Notes under the pieces: generated by a model
What the model was told of the DNA's origin: nothing
Seen by the model: the letters and a program-made list of their open reading frames with translations, nothing else
The model's database searches: none
DNA from: Hydrotalea sandarakina
GTDB taxonomy: Bacteria; Bacteroidota; Bacteroidia; Chitinophagales; Chitinophagaceae
Direction: 5' to 3'
Assembly: GCF_003254115.1 (NCBI RefSeq)
Contig: NZ_QKZV01000002.1
Location: 186,001-250,000, forward strand
Length of the DNA: 64,000 nucleotides
Position numbers and translations under genes: made by a program
Shown: piece by piece, positions 56,177 through 64,000 of the stretch
Numbering within the stretch: the stretch's first letter is position 1
Layout: each line of letters starts with the position of its first letter

Positions 56177-57058
56177 ATGCTAAAAAAATTAATTGCATTA
56201 TTCACATTATGTCTGCTATTTCAAACAATGTTATTGGCACAAAGTAATATGACTAATCATTACATGATATATGATGCTGCGCAACATAAAACCATTCAAT
56301 TATCTGAGTTAATAAGTCATTTGCAAAAAGCGCAAGTAGTTTTTTTTGGTGAAGACCATAATGATGCAGTAGCACATTATTTAGAAGATACTTTACTGAA
56401 AGCTTTAGTGCAAAGCAATAAGCCTGTAGCGCTTTCATTAGAAATGTTTGAAACCGATTGTCAAGCTCCTTTAAATGAATATGTTGCCGGCTACATTAGC
56501 GAAAAACAATTTTTGGCCAGTGCCCGACCTTGGAATAATTATGCAGATTATAGACCGATGATTGAAACGGCAAAACTGTATCATTTGCCGGTAATTGCAG
56601 CCAATGCACCCCGTAGGTATGTAAATATGGTGCATCAAAACGGTGTGGCATCATTAATGCAATTAGATAAACTTTCAAAATCTTATTTGCCGCCTCTGCC
56701 TTTTACGGAAGCTCAACAAGCTTATCAACAAAAATTCGAAAAGATTATGGGTGGACATGAACAGTTTAATCAAAATATGTTTGATGCTCAAAATTTGTGG
56801 GATGCAACCATGGCAAACAGCATTTATCGGTTTTGGAAGAAGCACAAATCATTCACCATTTTTCAAGTAAATGGCCGCTTTCATAGTGACGATAAATTAG
56901 GTACTTATGCACGTTTGCAGGCCTTGGCCCCCAAACTGAAAATGATGAATATCAGCTGTTTTAGTGATGCGCAATTTGAACATCCTGATTGGAAACAATT
57001 CCAAAATTTAGCCGACTTTGTTATTATTACCAATCCTTCAGTGCCTAAAACCTTTTAG
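56177..57058 (+). CDS. ChaN-like iron/haem-binding secreted protein
   Basis: The 293-residue protein has a cleavable signal peptide (MLKKLIALFTLCLLFQTMLLAQ) and a ChaN/Tiki-superfamily domain. It includes VVFFGEDHNDAVAHYLE near residue 52 (the conserved Glu and His), ALSLEMFETDCQ near residue 85 and VIAANAPRRYVNMV near residue 130. Campylobacter ChaN binds haem as a cofacial pair; family members are usually iron-regulated. Co-transcription with hemH and hemJ supports a role in haem or iron handling. The stop codon touches the hemN stop region. Confidence 0.85.
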   Translation: MLKKLIALFTLCLLFQTMLLAQSNMTNHYMIYDAAQHKTIQLSELISHLQKAQVVFFGEDHNDAVAHYLEDTLLKALVQSNKPVALSLEMFETDCQAPLNEYVAGYISEKQFLASARPWNNYADYRPMIETAKLYHLPVIAANAPRRYVNMVHQNGVASLMQLDKLSKSYLPPLPFTEAQQAYQQKFEKIMGGHEQFNQNMFDAQNLWDATMANSIYRFWKKHKSFTIFQVNGRFHSDDKLGTYARLQALAPKLKMMNISCFSDAQFEHPDWKQFQNLADFVIITNPSVPKTF

Positions 57059-58426
57059 TTATATAGCTTTGCTGAACTGTGCATGTTGTTGATTATTGTG
57101 TATATGGTTGCGGGCTAAACGAATATCAAAAGCGCTACAAATATTTCTAATAAAATGTTTACCTAAAGGCGTTACCGTTAAAACATTTTCATCTAGTTCA
57201 ATTAAATTGTCTAATTCCAATTTTTCTAATTCCGGCAATACAAATTTGCTGATAATACCCTCATCTTTTTCATTTAAAATAGTTTGGCCATTACAACTGA
57301 TATCCAAAATGTATTTTTTAAAGTGCATGTCTTCATTGGTTAATACAATGCCTTTACTTACGGCTAAAGTACTATTGCATACTGCTTCATAGTAATTGTG
57401 TAATGTTTTTTCATTTTGTGCAAAAGCATCCCCAATATCACTAATGGCTGATACACCCAATCCAATCATAGATTGCGTTTGTTGGGTGGTGTAGCCCATA
57501 AAGTTTCTATGCAATTTTTTGTTTAATTGTGCCTGGTATAATGAATCGGTGGGTAAAGCAAAGTGGTCCATTCCAATATCAATATACCCCGCCTTACTAA
57601 ACATTTCTTTCCCTAATTGATACAGTTGCATTTTAGTAGCAGCATTTGGTAAATCGTGTTCGTCAAATAGTCGTTGGCCTTTACTGGTCCATGGAACATG
57701 TGCATAGCTGTAAAATGCAATACGGTCGGGTTGTAAAGCTATTGTTTGCTCAATGGTTGTACGCATGCTTTCAACAGTTTGAAGCGGTAAACCATAAATT
57801 AAATCGAAGTTTACTGAGTTGTAACCAATGCTGCGGGCCATTTCAACAGCTTTCTTTACATTTTCAATGGGTTGTATGCGGTTAATAATAGCTTGTACTT
57901 TTGGGTTGTGATCTTGAATGCCATAACTAACACGCCTAAAACCTAATTCAAATAAGGTTTTTAAATGTTCAAATGTTGTGTTGTTGGGATGTCCCTCAAA
58001 TCCAAATTCGTGATCGGGGTGCACCTTCACTGTTTGTAATATGGAATGAATGAGTCGATACAAATTTTCCGGTGAGAAAAATGTTGGGGTACCGCCTCCT
58101 AAATGCAGTTCACGTAAAACAGGTCTTTCTTCCATTAAGTTTAAATACAATTGCCATTCTTTTAAAACCGCTGCTAAATATTCACCTTCAACCTGATGGT
58201 TAGTTGTAATTTTTTTATTGCATCCGCAATACGTGCATAATGATTCGCAAAAGGGTAAATGAATGTATAAACTAATACCGTTAGTTTCATTTGAAAATTT
58301 GTTACGCACCAAATTTTCCCATTGCTTTACTTCAATGGTTTCGTTCCAAAATGGAATAGTCGGGTAGCTGGTGTAACGGGGCACAGGTACATTGTACTTT
58401 TCCAATAAATGTTGATTTACCTGCAT
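57059..58426 (-). CDS. hemN: Oxygen-independent coproporphyrinogen III oxidase (radical SAM)
   Basis: HemN converts coproporphyrinogen III to protoporphyrinogen IX without oxygen. The 455-residue protein has the radical-SAM cluster motif CESLCTYCGCNKK (C-x3-C-x2-C) near residue 60 and the GGGTPTFFSPE segment near residue 111. YGIQDHNPKVQ and FDLIYGLPLQT follow later. A perfect -7 element and an upstream ATGAT-N4-ATCAT repeat are present. It backs up oxygen-dependent hemF. Confidence 0.96.
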   Translation of the reverse strand: MQVNQHLLEKYNVPVPRYTSYPTIPFWNETIEVKQWENLVRNKFSNETNGISLYIHLPFCESLCTYCGCNKKITTNHQVEGEYLAAVLKEWQLYLNLMEERPVLRELHLGGGTPTFFSPENLYRLIHSILQTVKVHPDHEFGFEGHPNNTTFEHLKTLFELGFRRVSYGIQDHNPKVQAIINRIQPIENVKKAVEMARSIGYNSVNFDLIYGLPLQTVESMRTTIEQTIALQPDRIAFYSYAHVPWTSKGQRLFDEHDLPNAATKMQLYQLGKEMFSKAGYIDIGMDHFALPTDSLYQAQLNKKLHRNFMGYTTQQTQSMIGLGVSAISDIGDAFAQNEKTLHNYYEAVCNSTLAVSKGIVLTNEDMHFKKYILDISCNGQTILNEKDEGIISKFVLPELEKLELDNLIELDENVLTVTPLGKHFIRNICSAFDIRLARNHIHNNQQHAQFSKAI

Positions 58427-58441
58427 AGTAATAAATTTTCA

Positions 58442-58485
58442 CAAAGCTAAAATGCAGTCATCGCCTGTAAAATGATTAAAATCAT
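58442..58485 (-). promoter_or_regulatory. hemN promoter with activator-like inverted repeat
   Basis: The -7 element TAGCTTTG (58449-58442 on the minus strand) is perfect. An inverted repeat ATGAT-TAAA-ATCAT (58472-58485) lies 22 nt upstream of it, in the same place as the hemA palindrome (23 nt), with its centre about 41.5 nt upstream of the expected start of transcription. This is the class II position of FNR-type activators. Confidence 0.6.
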
Positions 58486-58569
58486 AACCTTCATGCATTT
58501 GGTTAAAATAGCTGTCAGCATCTTGCAATAAATTTTTAACTTCAATGTTCATTCAATCAACTAATTGCT

Positions 58570-60207
58570 ATGCGACATTTGTTTAAAATATTGCCTGCCA
58601 CCTGTTTGTTTTTGGCCTGTCAGTCTAAAAAGCAGGTTGATACCATTGTTTACAATGCCCACATCTATACGGTAAATACACAATTTGATACTGCCCAAGC
58701 CATGGCTATTCAACAAGGTAAAATTGTGGCCATAGGAACCAATGATTCCATTTTGCAACATTACAATGCAAAGGAAATGTTGAATGAAAATGGCAATACT
58801 ATTTTTCCCGGTTTCATTGATGCACATGCACATTTTGTAGGTTATGGCCAAGAACTATTTACTGCCGATTTACGCAATACCACTAGTTTTGAAGAAGTAT
58901 TGGAGCGTTTAAAAAGTTTTGCTGCCTTGCATCCCAATGAACCTTGGATTTTAGGCAGGGGTTGGGACCAAAATAAATGGCCCGGAAAGGCATTTCCCAA
59001 TTCAGTAGAAAAACTCAATCAACTGTTTCCAAATACACCTGTTTTTTTAACAAGGGTTGATGGGCATGCGGCTATTATTAATGAAAAAGCAATGCAGTTA
59101 GCCCAATTAAAACCGGGCCAAAAAATTGAAGGTGGAAGTTTTGAAATGTTTAACGGTAAACTTACCGGGGTATTAATTGATAATGCTCAAAAGCCGGTTT
59201 TAGCGGTAATGCCACCACTATCTGCTCAAGATTTTTCTGCACGTCTGCAAGCTGCGCAAAAAAACTGTTTTGCACAAGGCTTAACTACCGTTACCGACTG
59301 TGGACTTAGCTATAAAGATGTGTTACGAATTGATAGTTTGCAAAAAGCCGGCGTACTCAAAATGCAGCTATACGTTATGCTTAGCGATAAAAAAGAAAAT
59401 TATGATTACTTTTTACCCAAAGGCCCCTACAAAACGGATCGCTTATTCGTAAATGGATTTAAATTTTATGCAGATGGAGCCTTAGGAAGTCGCGGTGCCT
59501 GTCTTTTACAACCTTATTCCGATAAGCCAGGTTGGTATGGCTTTTTGTTAAGCAGTCAGCAACATTTTGATTCAATGGCAGCTATACTTAGCAAAACTAA
59601 TTTTCAAATGTGTACCCATGCTATTGGCGATTCTGCCAACCGCGTAATGCTGAAAATCTATAATAAATATTTGCAGGGTAAAAACGATAAACGTTGGCGT
59701 ATTGAACATGCACAAATCGTAAATCCTAATGACATAGCATGGTTTGGTCAGGCCTCTATTGTGCCTTCCGTACAGCCTACACATGCCACCAGCGATATGT
59801 ATTGGGCGGAAAGCCGTTTGGGTAAACAGCGAATAAATTCAGCTTATGCCAATAAAGCCCTTTTAGAACAAAACGGATGGTTGCCTTTAGGTACCGATTT
59901 TCCGGTGGAAGATATATCGCCGTTTAAAACCTTTTTAGCTGCGGTATTTAGGGTTGATAGTACCGGATTCCCTGCAGGTGGTTTTCAACCACAAAATGCA
60001 CTTACGCGCCAAGAAGCTATAAGAGGAATGACTATTTGGGCTGCTAAAGCCGGTTTTTTAGAGAATGAAACCGGAAGTTTAGAACCGGGTAAAAAAGCCG
60101 ACTTTATAGTGCTTGACAAAGATTTAATGCAAATTCCCTGGCAGCAAGTATTGCAAACAAAAGTGTTGCAAACTTTCATTTCCGGCGAAAAAGTTTACTC
60201 AAAATAA
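58570..60207 (+). CDS. Amidohydrolase-family lipoprotein (YtcJ-like)
   Basis: The 545-residue protein has an N-terminal lipobox (FLACQSK, Cys near residue 17), so it is probably anchored in the membrane. The amidohydrolase metal motif is FIDAHAHFVGYG near residue 82. Further parts are GRGWDQNKWPG near residue 137, MCTHAIGDSANRVML near residue 345, RIEHAQIVNPND near residue 378, and the C-terminal LEPGKKADFIVLDKD. It resembles YtcJ/NfdA-type hydrolases of amides; the substrate is unknown. It is divergent from hemN. Confidence 0.88.
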   Translation: MRHLFKILPATCLFLACQSKKQVDTIVYNAHIYTVNTQFDTAQAMAIQQGKIVAIGTNDSILQHYNAKEMLNENGNTIFPGFIDAHAHFVGYGQELFTADLRNTTSFEEVLERLKSFAALHPNEPWILGRGWDQNKWPGKAFPNSVEKLNQLFPNTPVFLTRVDGHAAIINEKAMQLAQLKPGQKIEGGSFEMFNGKLTGVLIDNAQKPVLAVMPPLSAQDFSARLQAAQKNCFAQGLTTVTDCGLSYKDVLRIDSLQKAGVLKMQLYVMLSDKKENYDYFLPKGPYKTDRLFVNGFKFYADGALGSRGACLLQPYSDKPGWYGFLLSSQQHFDSMAAILSKTNFQMCTHAIGDSANRVMLKIYNKYLQGKNDKRWRIEHAQIVNPNDIAWFGQASIVPSVQPTHATSDMYWAESRLGKQRINSAYANKALLEQNGWLPLGTDFPVEDISPFKTFLAAVFRVDSTGFPAGGFQPQNALTRQEAIRGMTIWAAKAGFLENETGSLEPGKKADFIVLDKDLMQIPWQQVLQTKVLQTFISGEKVYSK

Positions 60208-60320
60208 CGTTGTTTGGCGAATGTCATTTCTATTCAAATGAATGTAAAGGGAAGGCCTAACTCAGGCGCTTATTCCTTACCTTCGCAACTTTTAAAACCG
60301 TATTCTTAGTTTTCAAATTT

Positions 60321-63300
60321 ATGAGCAATACCTATCGCGAATTTCAGACATTGCATTTACCCTCTATTGAAAAAGAAATTTTGCTGCGTTGGCAACAGGA
60401 ACAAGCATTTGAAAAAAGCGTAACCTTACGGGAAGGGGCACAGCCCTTTGTGTTTTATGAGGGGCCACCCAGTGCAAACGGAATGCCGGGTATTCACCAT
60501 GTTATTTCGCGTACATTAAAAGATTTGGTTTGTCGTTACAAAACCATGCAGGGCTTTCAAGTTAAACGCAAAGGAGGCTGGGATACGCATGGGCTTCCTG
60601 TTGAATTGGGTGTAGAAAAAGAATTAGGTATTACTAAAGAGGATATTGGTAAGAAAATTTCAATTGAAGACTATAACCAAAAATGCCGTGAAGCGGTTTT
60701 ACGCTATAAAGATAAATGGGATGAAATTACCACTAAAATGGGCTATTGGGTTGATTTGAACGACCCCTACATTACTTTCGATAATAAGTACGTAGAAACC
60801 CTTTGGTGGTTATTGGCGCAATTGTATAAAAAAGGCTTACTATACCAAAGTGTAAGCATTCAACCCTATTCACCGGCGGCTGGTACAGGCCTTAGTTCAC
60901 ATGAATTGAATCAGCCGGGTACTTATAAAGATGTAAAAGATACCAGTTGTGTGGCCATGTTTAGAGCCGTACAAGATGAACAATCTGCTTTTATTCATCA
61001 ACTTTTACATGGCGATGAGTTTTTCTTTTTAGCATGGACAACCACACCTTGGACATTACCATCCAACCTGGGTTTGGCTGTTGCAGCCAATGTAGATTAT
61101 GTACTTATTAAAACCTTTAATCCCTATACCCATTTGCCCATTAACGTGGTATTGGCCAAAGATTTAGTGCACAAATATTTTAAACCTGAAGCCGAAAACG
61201 GCGATTTTGCCGCTTATACGCCTAACGATAAAATGATTCCCTGGCAGCAATTGGCGCAATTTAAAGGCAGCCAATTGGAGAATTGCCGTTATGAACAATT
61301 AATGCCTTATGAGGCCAATCAACCTGCCTTATCCGGTGGAAATCCATTTAGGGTAATGCTGGGCGATTTTGTTACTACCGATGACGGTACCGGCATTGTG
61401 CATATTGCCCCTGCTTTTGGCGCCGACGACTTTAAAGTGGGTAAGAAATATGGCATAGGTATATTAACCTTGGTTGACAAACAGGGCAAATTTGTAGATG
61501 GGTTAGGCGAATTTAGTGGTCGTTATGTAAAAAATTATACCGATGATCCCAATTACCAAGACGTAAATGTGGATATATGTGTTAAACTGAAAAAAGAAAA
61601 TCGAGCCTTTAAGGTTGAAAAATATGAACATAGCTATCCCCACTGTTGGCGCACCGATAAACCCATTCTTTATTATCCTTTAGATGCCTGGTTTATTAAA
61701 ACCACTGCATTAAAAGATAGAATGGTTGAATTAAATAAAACCATTAACTGGAAACCCAAAAGCACAGGAGAAGGTCGTTTTGGTAACTGGTTAGAAAATA
61801 TGGTTGACTGGAACTTAAGCCGCAGCCGCTATTGGGGTACCCCTTTGCCCATTTGGCGAACTGAAGATGGTAGCGAAGAAATTTGCATTGGTTCTGTTGA
61901 AGAATTAAACAACGCTATTAAAAAAGCCAATGAGGTTTTAGGTGGAAATATTAACCAACATTACCTACACCAGGGTATTTTAGATTTACATAAGCCTTAT
62001 GTAGATGAAATTGTTTTGGTAAGCCCTTCGGGAAAGCCCATGAAAAGGGTGCCCGATTTGGTGGATGTTTGGTTTGATAGTGGTGCCATGCCCTATGCAC
62101 AATGGCATTATCCTTTCGAAAACAAAGATTTTATTGATAAAGGCAGTGCCTTTCCCGCCGATTTTATTGCCGAAGGAGTTGACCAAACCCGTGGATGGTT
62201 TTATACCTTACATGCATTAGCGGTAATGCTGTTCGATAGTGTTGCTTATAAAAACGTAGTATCCAATGGGTTGGTATTAGATAAGAATGGCAATAAAATG
62301 AGTAAGCGCTTGGGTAATGTGGTGAATCCTTTTGATACCATTGAACAATTTGGTGCCGACGCTACCCGCTGGTATTTAATTACCAATGCCTCACCTTGGG
62401 ATAATTTGAAATTTGATTTGGAAGGTATTAAAGAAGTTCAGCGTAAATTCTTTGGAACCTTATATAATACTTATCAGTTCTTTGTACTATATGCCAATGT
62501 AGATGGATTTGCTTTTCAGGAAGCTTATATTCCGGTGGCTGATAGGCCTGAAATTGACAGATGGATTTTATCTTCTTTGCATTCCCTTATTCAAAAGGTT
62601 ACGGATGCGTTTAACGATTTTGAACCCACTATTGCCGGTCGAGCTATTGAAGATTTTGTAAATGAACAGCTAAGTAATTGGTATGTGCGTTTGTGCAGAA
62701 GAAGATTTTGGAAAGGAGAATATGAAACAGATAAAATAAGCGCTTACCAAACTTTGTATGAATGTTTGGAAACAATTGTGCAGTTAATGGCACCTATATC
62801 ACCCTTCTTCAGTGATGCAATTTTCTGTAATCTGAATGCTGTTACCAAAAGATATAATGTACAGTCTGTACATCATACCAATTTTCCTAAACCCAATTCA
62901 GCGTGCATTGATGCCTTATTGGAGGAAAGAATGCAATTGGCGCAAGATGTAAGTTCATTGGTGCTATCTATCCGTAAAAAGGTAAACATTAAAGTAAGGC
63001 AGCCATTGCAAAAAGTAATGATCCCTGTATTAAATGCAAACATGCAAACGCAGTTGGCAAAAATGACGGATTTAATCAAAGCGGAAGTGAATGTTAAGGA
63101 AATTGAGTTTTTAACGGATACGGAAGGAATAATTAAGAAAAAGGTAAAACCTAATTTTAAAGCGCTAGGTGCTAAAATGGGCAGCAAAATGAAACAGGCT
63201 GCTGCAATAATTAGTCAATTAAATCAACATCAAATTAGTTTACTGGAGCAAAATGGCGCCATTAACATACAAATAGATGAGGAAGAGGTGCCGGTTTCTT

Positions 63301-63659
63301 TATCTGAAGTTGAAATTTTGGCAGAGGATATACCCGGTTGGAGTGTAGCTTCTAAAGGAACCCTCACCGTAGCCTTAGATATTACGGTTACCCCCGAGTT
63401 GGAAAAAGAAGGAAATGCCCGTGAATTGGTAAATCGTATTCAAAATTTAAGAAAAGACAATGAATTTGAATTAACAGACCGTATATTCGTACACATTATG
63501 GAAAATGCCTCATTAAAGCCTTCCATAATTCAATTTAACGATTATATTTGCCGCGAAATTTTGGCAGATTCCATTCAATGGGTATCCGATTTGCAAGATG
63601 GGGTATCAGTTGAAATTAATGGTGAAATGCTAAAACTGGCAGTAACCAAAAAAGGATAA
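60321..63659 (+). CDS. ileS: Isoleucyl-tRNA synthetase
   Basis: IleS charges tRNA-Ile. The 1112-residue protein has the class I HIGH-type motif in PPSANGMPGIHHVIS near residue 50, the KMSKR motif (KMSKRLG near residue 659) and the CP1 editing domain (WTTTPWTLPSNLGLAVA near residue 243). The SAPGIHH-like HIGH variant and long C-terminus suggest the IleS2 (eukaryote-like) type, which in some bacteria is linked to mupirocin tolerance; that is an inference. A near-consensus -7 element TACCTTCG (60288-60295) precedes it. The downstream gene starts 6 nt after the stop. Confidence 0.97.
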   Translation: MSNTYREFQTLHLPSIEKEILLRWQQEQAFEKSVTLREGAQPFVFYEGPPSANGMPGIHHVISRTLKDLVCRYKTMQGFQVKRKGGWDTHGLPVELGVEKELGITKEDIGKKISIEDYNQKCREAVLRYKDKWDEITTKMGYWVDLNDPYITFDNKYVETLWWLLAQLYKKGLLYQSVSIQPYSPAAGTGLSSHELNQPGTYKDVKDTSCVAMFRAVQDEQSAFIHQLLHGDEFFFLAWTTTPWTLPSNLGLAVAANVDYVLIKTFNPYTHLPINVVLAKDLVHKYFKPEAENGDFAAYTPNDKMIPWQQLAQFKGSQLENCRYEQLMPYEANQPALSGGNPFRVMLGDFVTTDDGTGIVHIAPAFGADDFKVGKKYGIGILTLVDKQGKFVDGLGEFSGRYVKNYTDDPNYQDVNVDICVKLKKENRAFKVEKYEHSYPHCWRTDKPILYYPLDAWFIKTTALKDRMVELNKTINWKPKSTGEGRFGNWLENMVDWNLSRSRYWGTPLPIWRTEDGSEEICIGSVEELNNAIKKANEVLGGNINQHYLHQGILDLHKPYVDEIVLVSPSGKPMKRVPDLVDVWFDSGAMPYAQWHYPFENKDFIDKGSAFPADFIAEGVDQTRGWFYTLHALAVMLFDSVAYKNVVSNGLVLDKNGNKMSKRLGNVVNPFDTIEQFGADATRWYLITNASPWDNLKFDLEGIKEVQRKFFGTLYNTYQFFVLYANVDGFAFQEAYIPVADRPEIDRWILSSLHSLIQKVTDAFNDFEPTIAGRAIEDFVNEQLSNWYVRLCRRRFWKGEYETDKISAYQTLYECLETIVQLMAPISPFFSDAIFCNLNAVTKRYNVQSVHHTNFPKPNSACIDALLEERMQLAQDVSSLVLSIRKKVNIKVRQPLQKVMIPVLNANMQTQLAKMTDLIKAEVNVKEIEFLTDTEGIIKKKVKPNFKALGAKMGSKMKQAAAIISQLNQHQISLLEQNGAINIQIDEEEVPVSLSEVEILAEDIPGWSVASKGTLTVALDITVTPELEKEGNARELVNRIQNLRKDNEFELTDRIFVHIMENASLKPSIIQFNDYICREILADSIQWVSDLQDGVSVEINGEMLKLAVTKKG

Positions 63660-63664
63660 AAAGT

Positions 63665-64000
63665 ATGGCTACCAAAAAAACTGCGCCTAAAAAAACAGCA
63701 AAACCTGCCGCAAAGGCGGTAAAAAAGGCGGCTCCGGCCAAAAAAGCCAGTGTAGTAACAAAAAAAGCAGCACCGGCTAAAAAAGCAGCACCGGCTAAAA
63801 AGGCCTCTGCACCTGCCAAAAAGGCTGCTGTTGCTAAAAAAGCAGCACCGGCTAAAAAAGCTGTTGCTGCAGCTAAAAAGCCAACTGCACCGGAAAAAAA
63901 GGCAGCAGTTCCTCAAAAAGCACAATCGGCAAAAAAGGAAGTGGTAGCTACTGCAAAATCCAAGCAAGAAAACAATTATTCAGAACCTGTTAAACACGTG
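63665..64000 (+). CDS. Lys/Ala/Pro-rich histone H1-like protein, N-terminal part (probable DksA/TraR-family extension)
   Basis: The frame starts with ATG at 63665 and is open for 112 codons to the window edge. The product is about one third Lys with Ala and Pro, with repeats of AAPAKK and AAAPAKKA type, much like the C-terminal tail of eukaryotic histone H1. In Bacteroidota the gene after ileS is often a DksA/TraR zinc-finger protein with such an N-terminal extension, followed by lspA; that is recalled knowledge, not visible here. An 18-bp unit (AAAAAAGCAGCACCGGCT) is repeated exactly three times. Confidence 0.75.
   Translation, partial: MATKKTAPKKTAKPAAKAVKKAAPAKKASVVTKKAAPAKKAAPAKKASAPAKKAAVAKKAAPAKKAVAAAKKPTAPEKKAAVPQKAQSAKKEVVATAKSKQENNYSEPVKHV
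63761..63853 (+). repeat. 18-bp repeat in the Lys/Ala-rich coding region
   Basis: AAAAAAGCAGCACCGGCT occurs in tandem at 63761-63778 and 63779-63796 and again exactly at 63836-63853. Each copy encodes KKAAPA. Confidence 0.85.

Noticed and set aside
58439-58552. A 37-codon frame (MNIEVKNLLQDADSYFNQ...) between hemN and the amidohydrolase on the minus strand
   Set aside because: Composition looks protein-like and it ends 12 nt before hemN. But it covers the strong hemN -7 box and the hemA-like inverted repeat, so it would lie upstream of the apparent transcription start. I treat it as a promoter region; ribosome profiling or conservation could reverse this.

Overview
The window is AT-rich chromosomal DNA from a member of the Bacteroidota, most likely close to Chitinophagaceae. 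Signs for this are gliding-motility genes gldF and gldG, a subtilase with a C-terminal type IX secretion (T9SS) sorting domain, a fused MurF-alanine racemase, two futalosine-pathway menaquinone genes, a group II geranylgeranylglyceryl/heptaprenylglyceryl phosphate synthase, and many promoters with the Bacteroidota -7 element TAnnTTTG. The family assignment is an inference. Almost all DNA is tightly packed housekeeping genes. I see no insertion sequence, prophage, CRISPR array, toxin-antitoxin pair or defence island.

Layout. 1-8.5 kb: a truncated secreted protein, a C4 zinc-ribbon coiled-coil protein with a NIF3-family protein, a class IV aminotransferase, a photolyase, mqnD and mqnB, a secreted phosphodiesterase/phosphatase and a QueD/PTPS-family enzyme. 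8.5-18.5 kb: dxs, a LytS/LytTR-type two-component pair, an M28 peptidase, the ether-lipid prenyltransferase, then a 579-bp non-coding stretch before a large B12-dependent ribonucleotide reductase. 18.6-25.2 kb: a YcxB-like protein, a GNAT enzyme, acpP-fabF-rnc, an orphan ABC ATPase, methylmalonyl-CoA epimerase, a cysteine desulfurase and an A-type Fe-S carrier. 25.3-34.5 kb: gldF-gldG-terC-murF/alr, a Gly/Tyr-rich secreted protein, tRNA-Leu(UAG), trigger factor and a ferredoxin-NADP-reductase-like enzyme. 34.6-45.6 kb: the T9SS subtilase, two lipoproteins, mfd, a small degenerate zinc-ribbon-like protein and gyrB.

45.8-58.4 kb is the most coherent block, a complete C5 haem pathway. An apparent eight-gene operon on the minus strand (hemA-hemC-hemD-hemE-hemF-hemB-yciI-hemL) takes glutamyl-tRNA to coproporphyrinogen and protoporphyrinogen. 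Divergently, hemH-hemJ-chaN supply ferrochelatase, protoporphyrinogen oxidase and a ChaN-like iron/haem protein. A separate oxygen-independent hemN faces them. An AraC-family regulator with five clustered cysteines converges on the operon end. The hemA and hemN promoters share a 14-nt ATGAY-N4-RTCAT inverted repeat at nearly the same distance (22-23 nt) upstream of a perfect -7 box. That suggests a common CRP/FNR-type activator, and it is the most interesting regulatory signal I found.

58.5-64 kb: an amidohydrolase lipoprotein, ileS and the start of a Lys/Ala/Pro-rich, histone-H1-like protein that runs off the end, probably a DksA/TraR-family protein. I did not find a clearly new multi-gene system. 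The haem regulatory arrangement and the nrdJ upstream region are the best leads.
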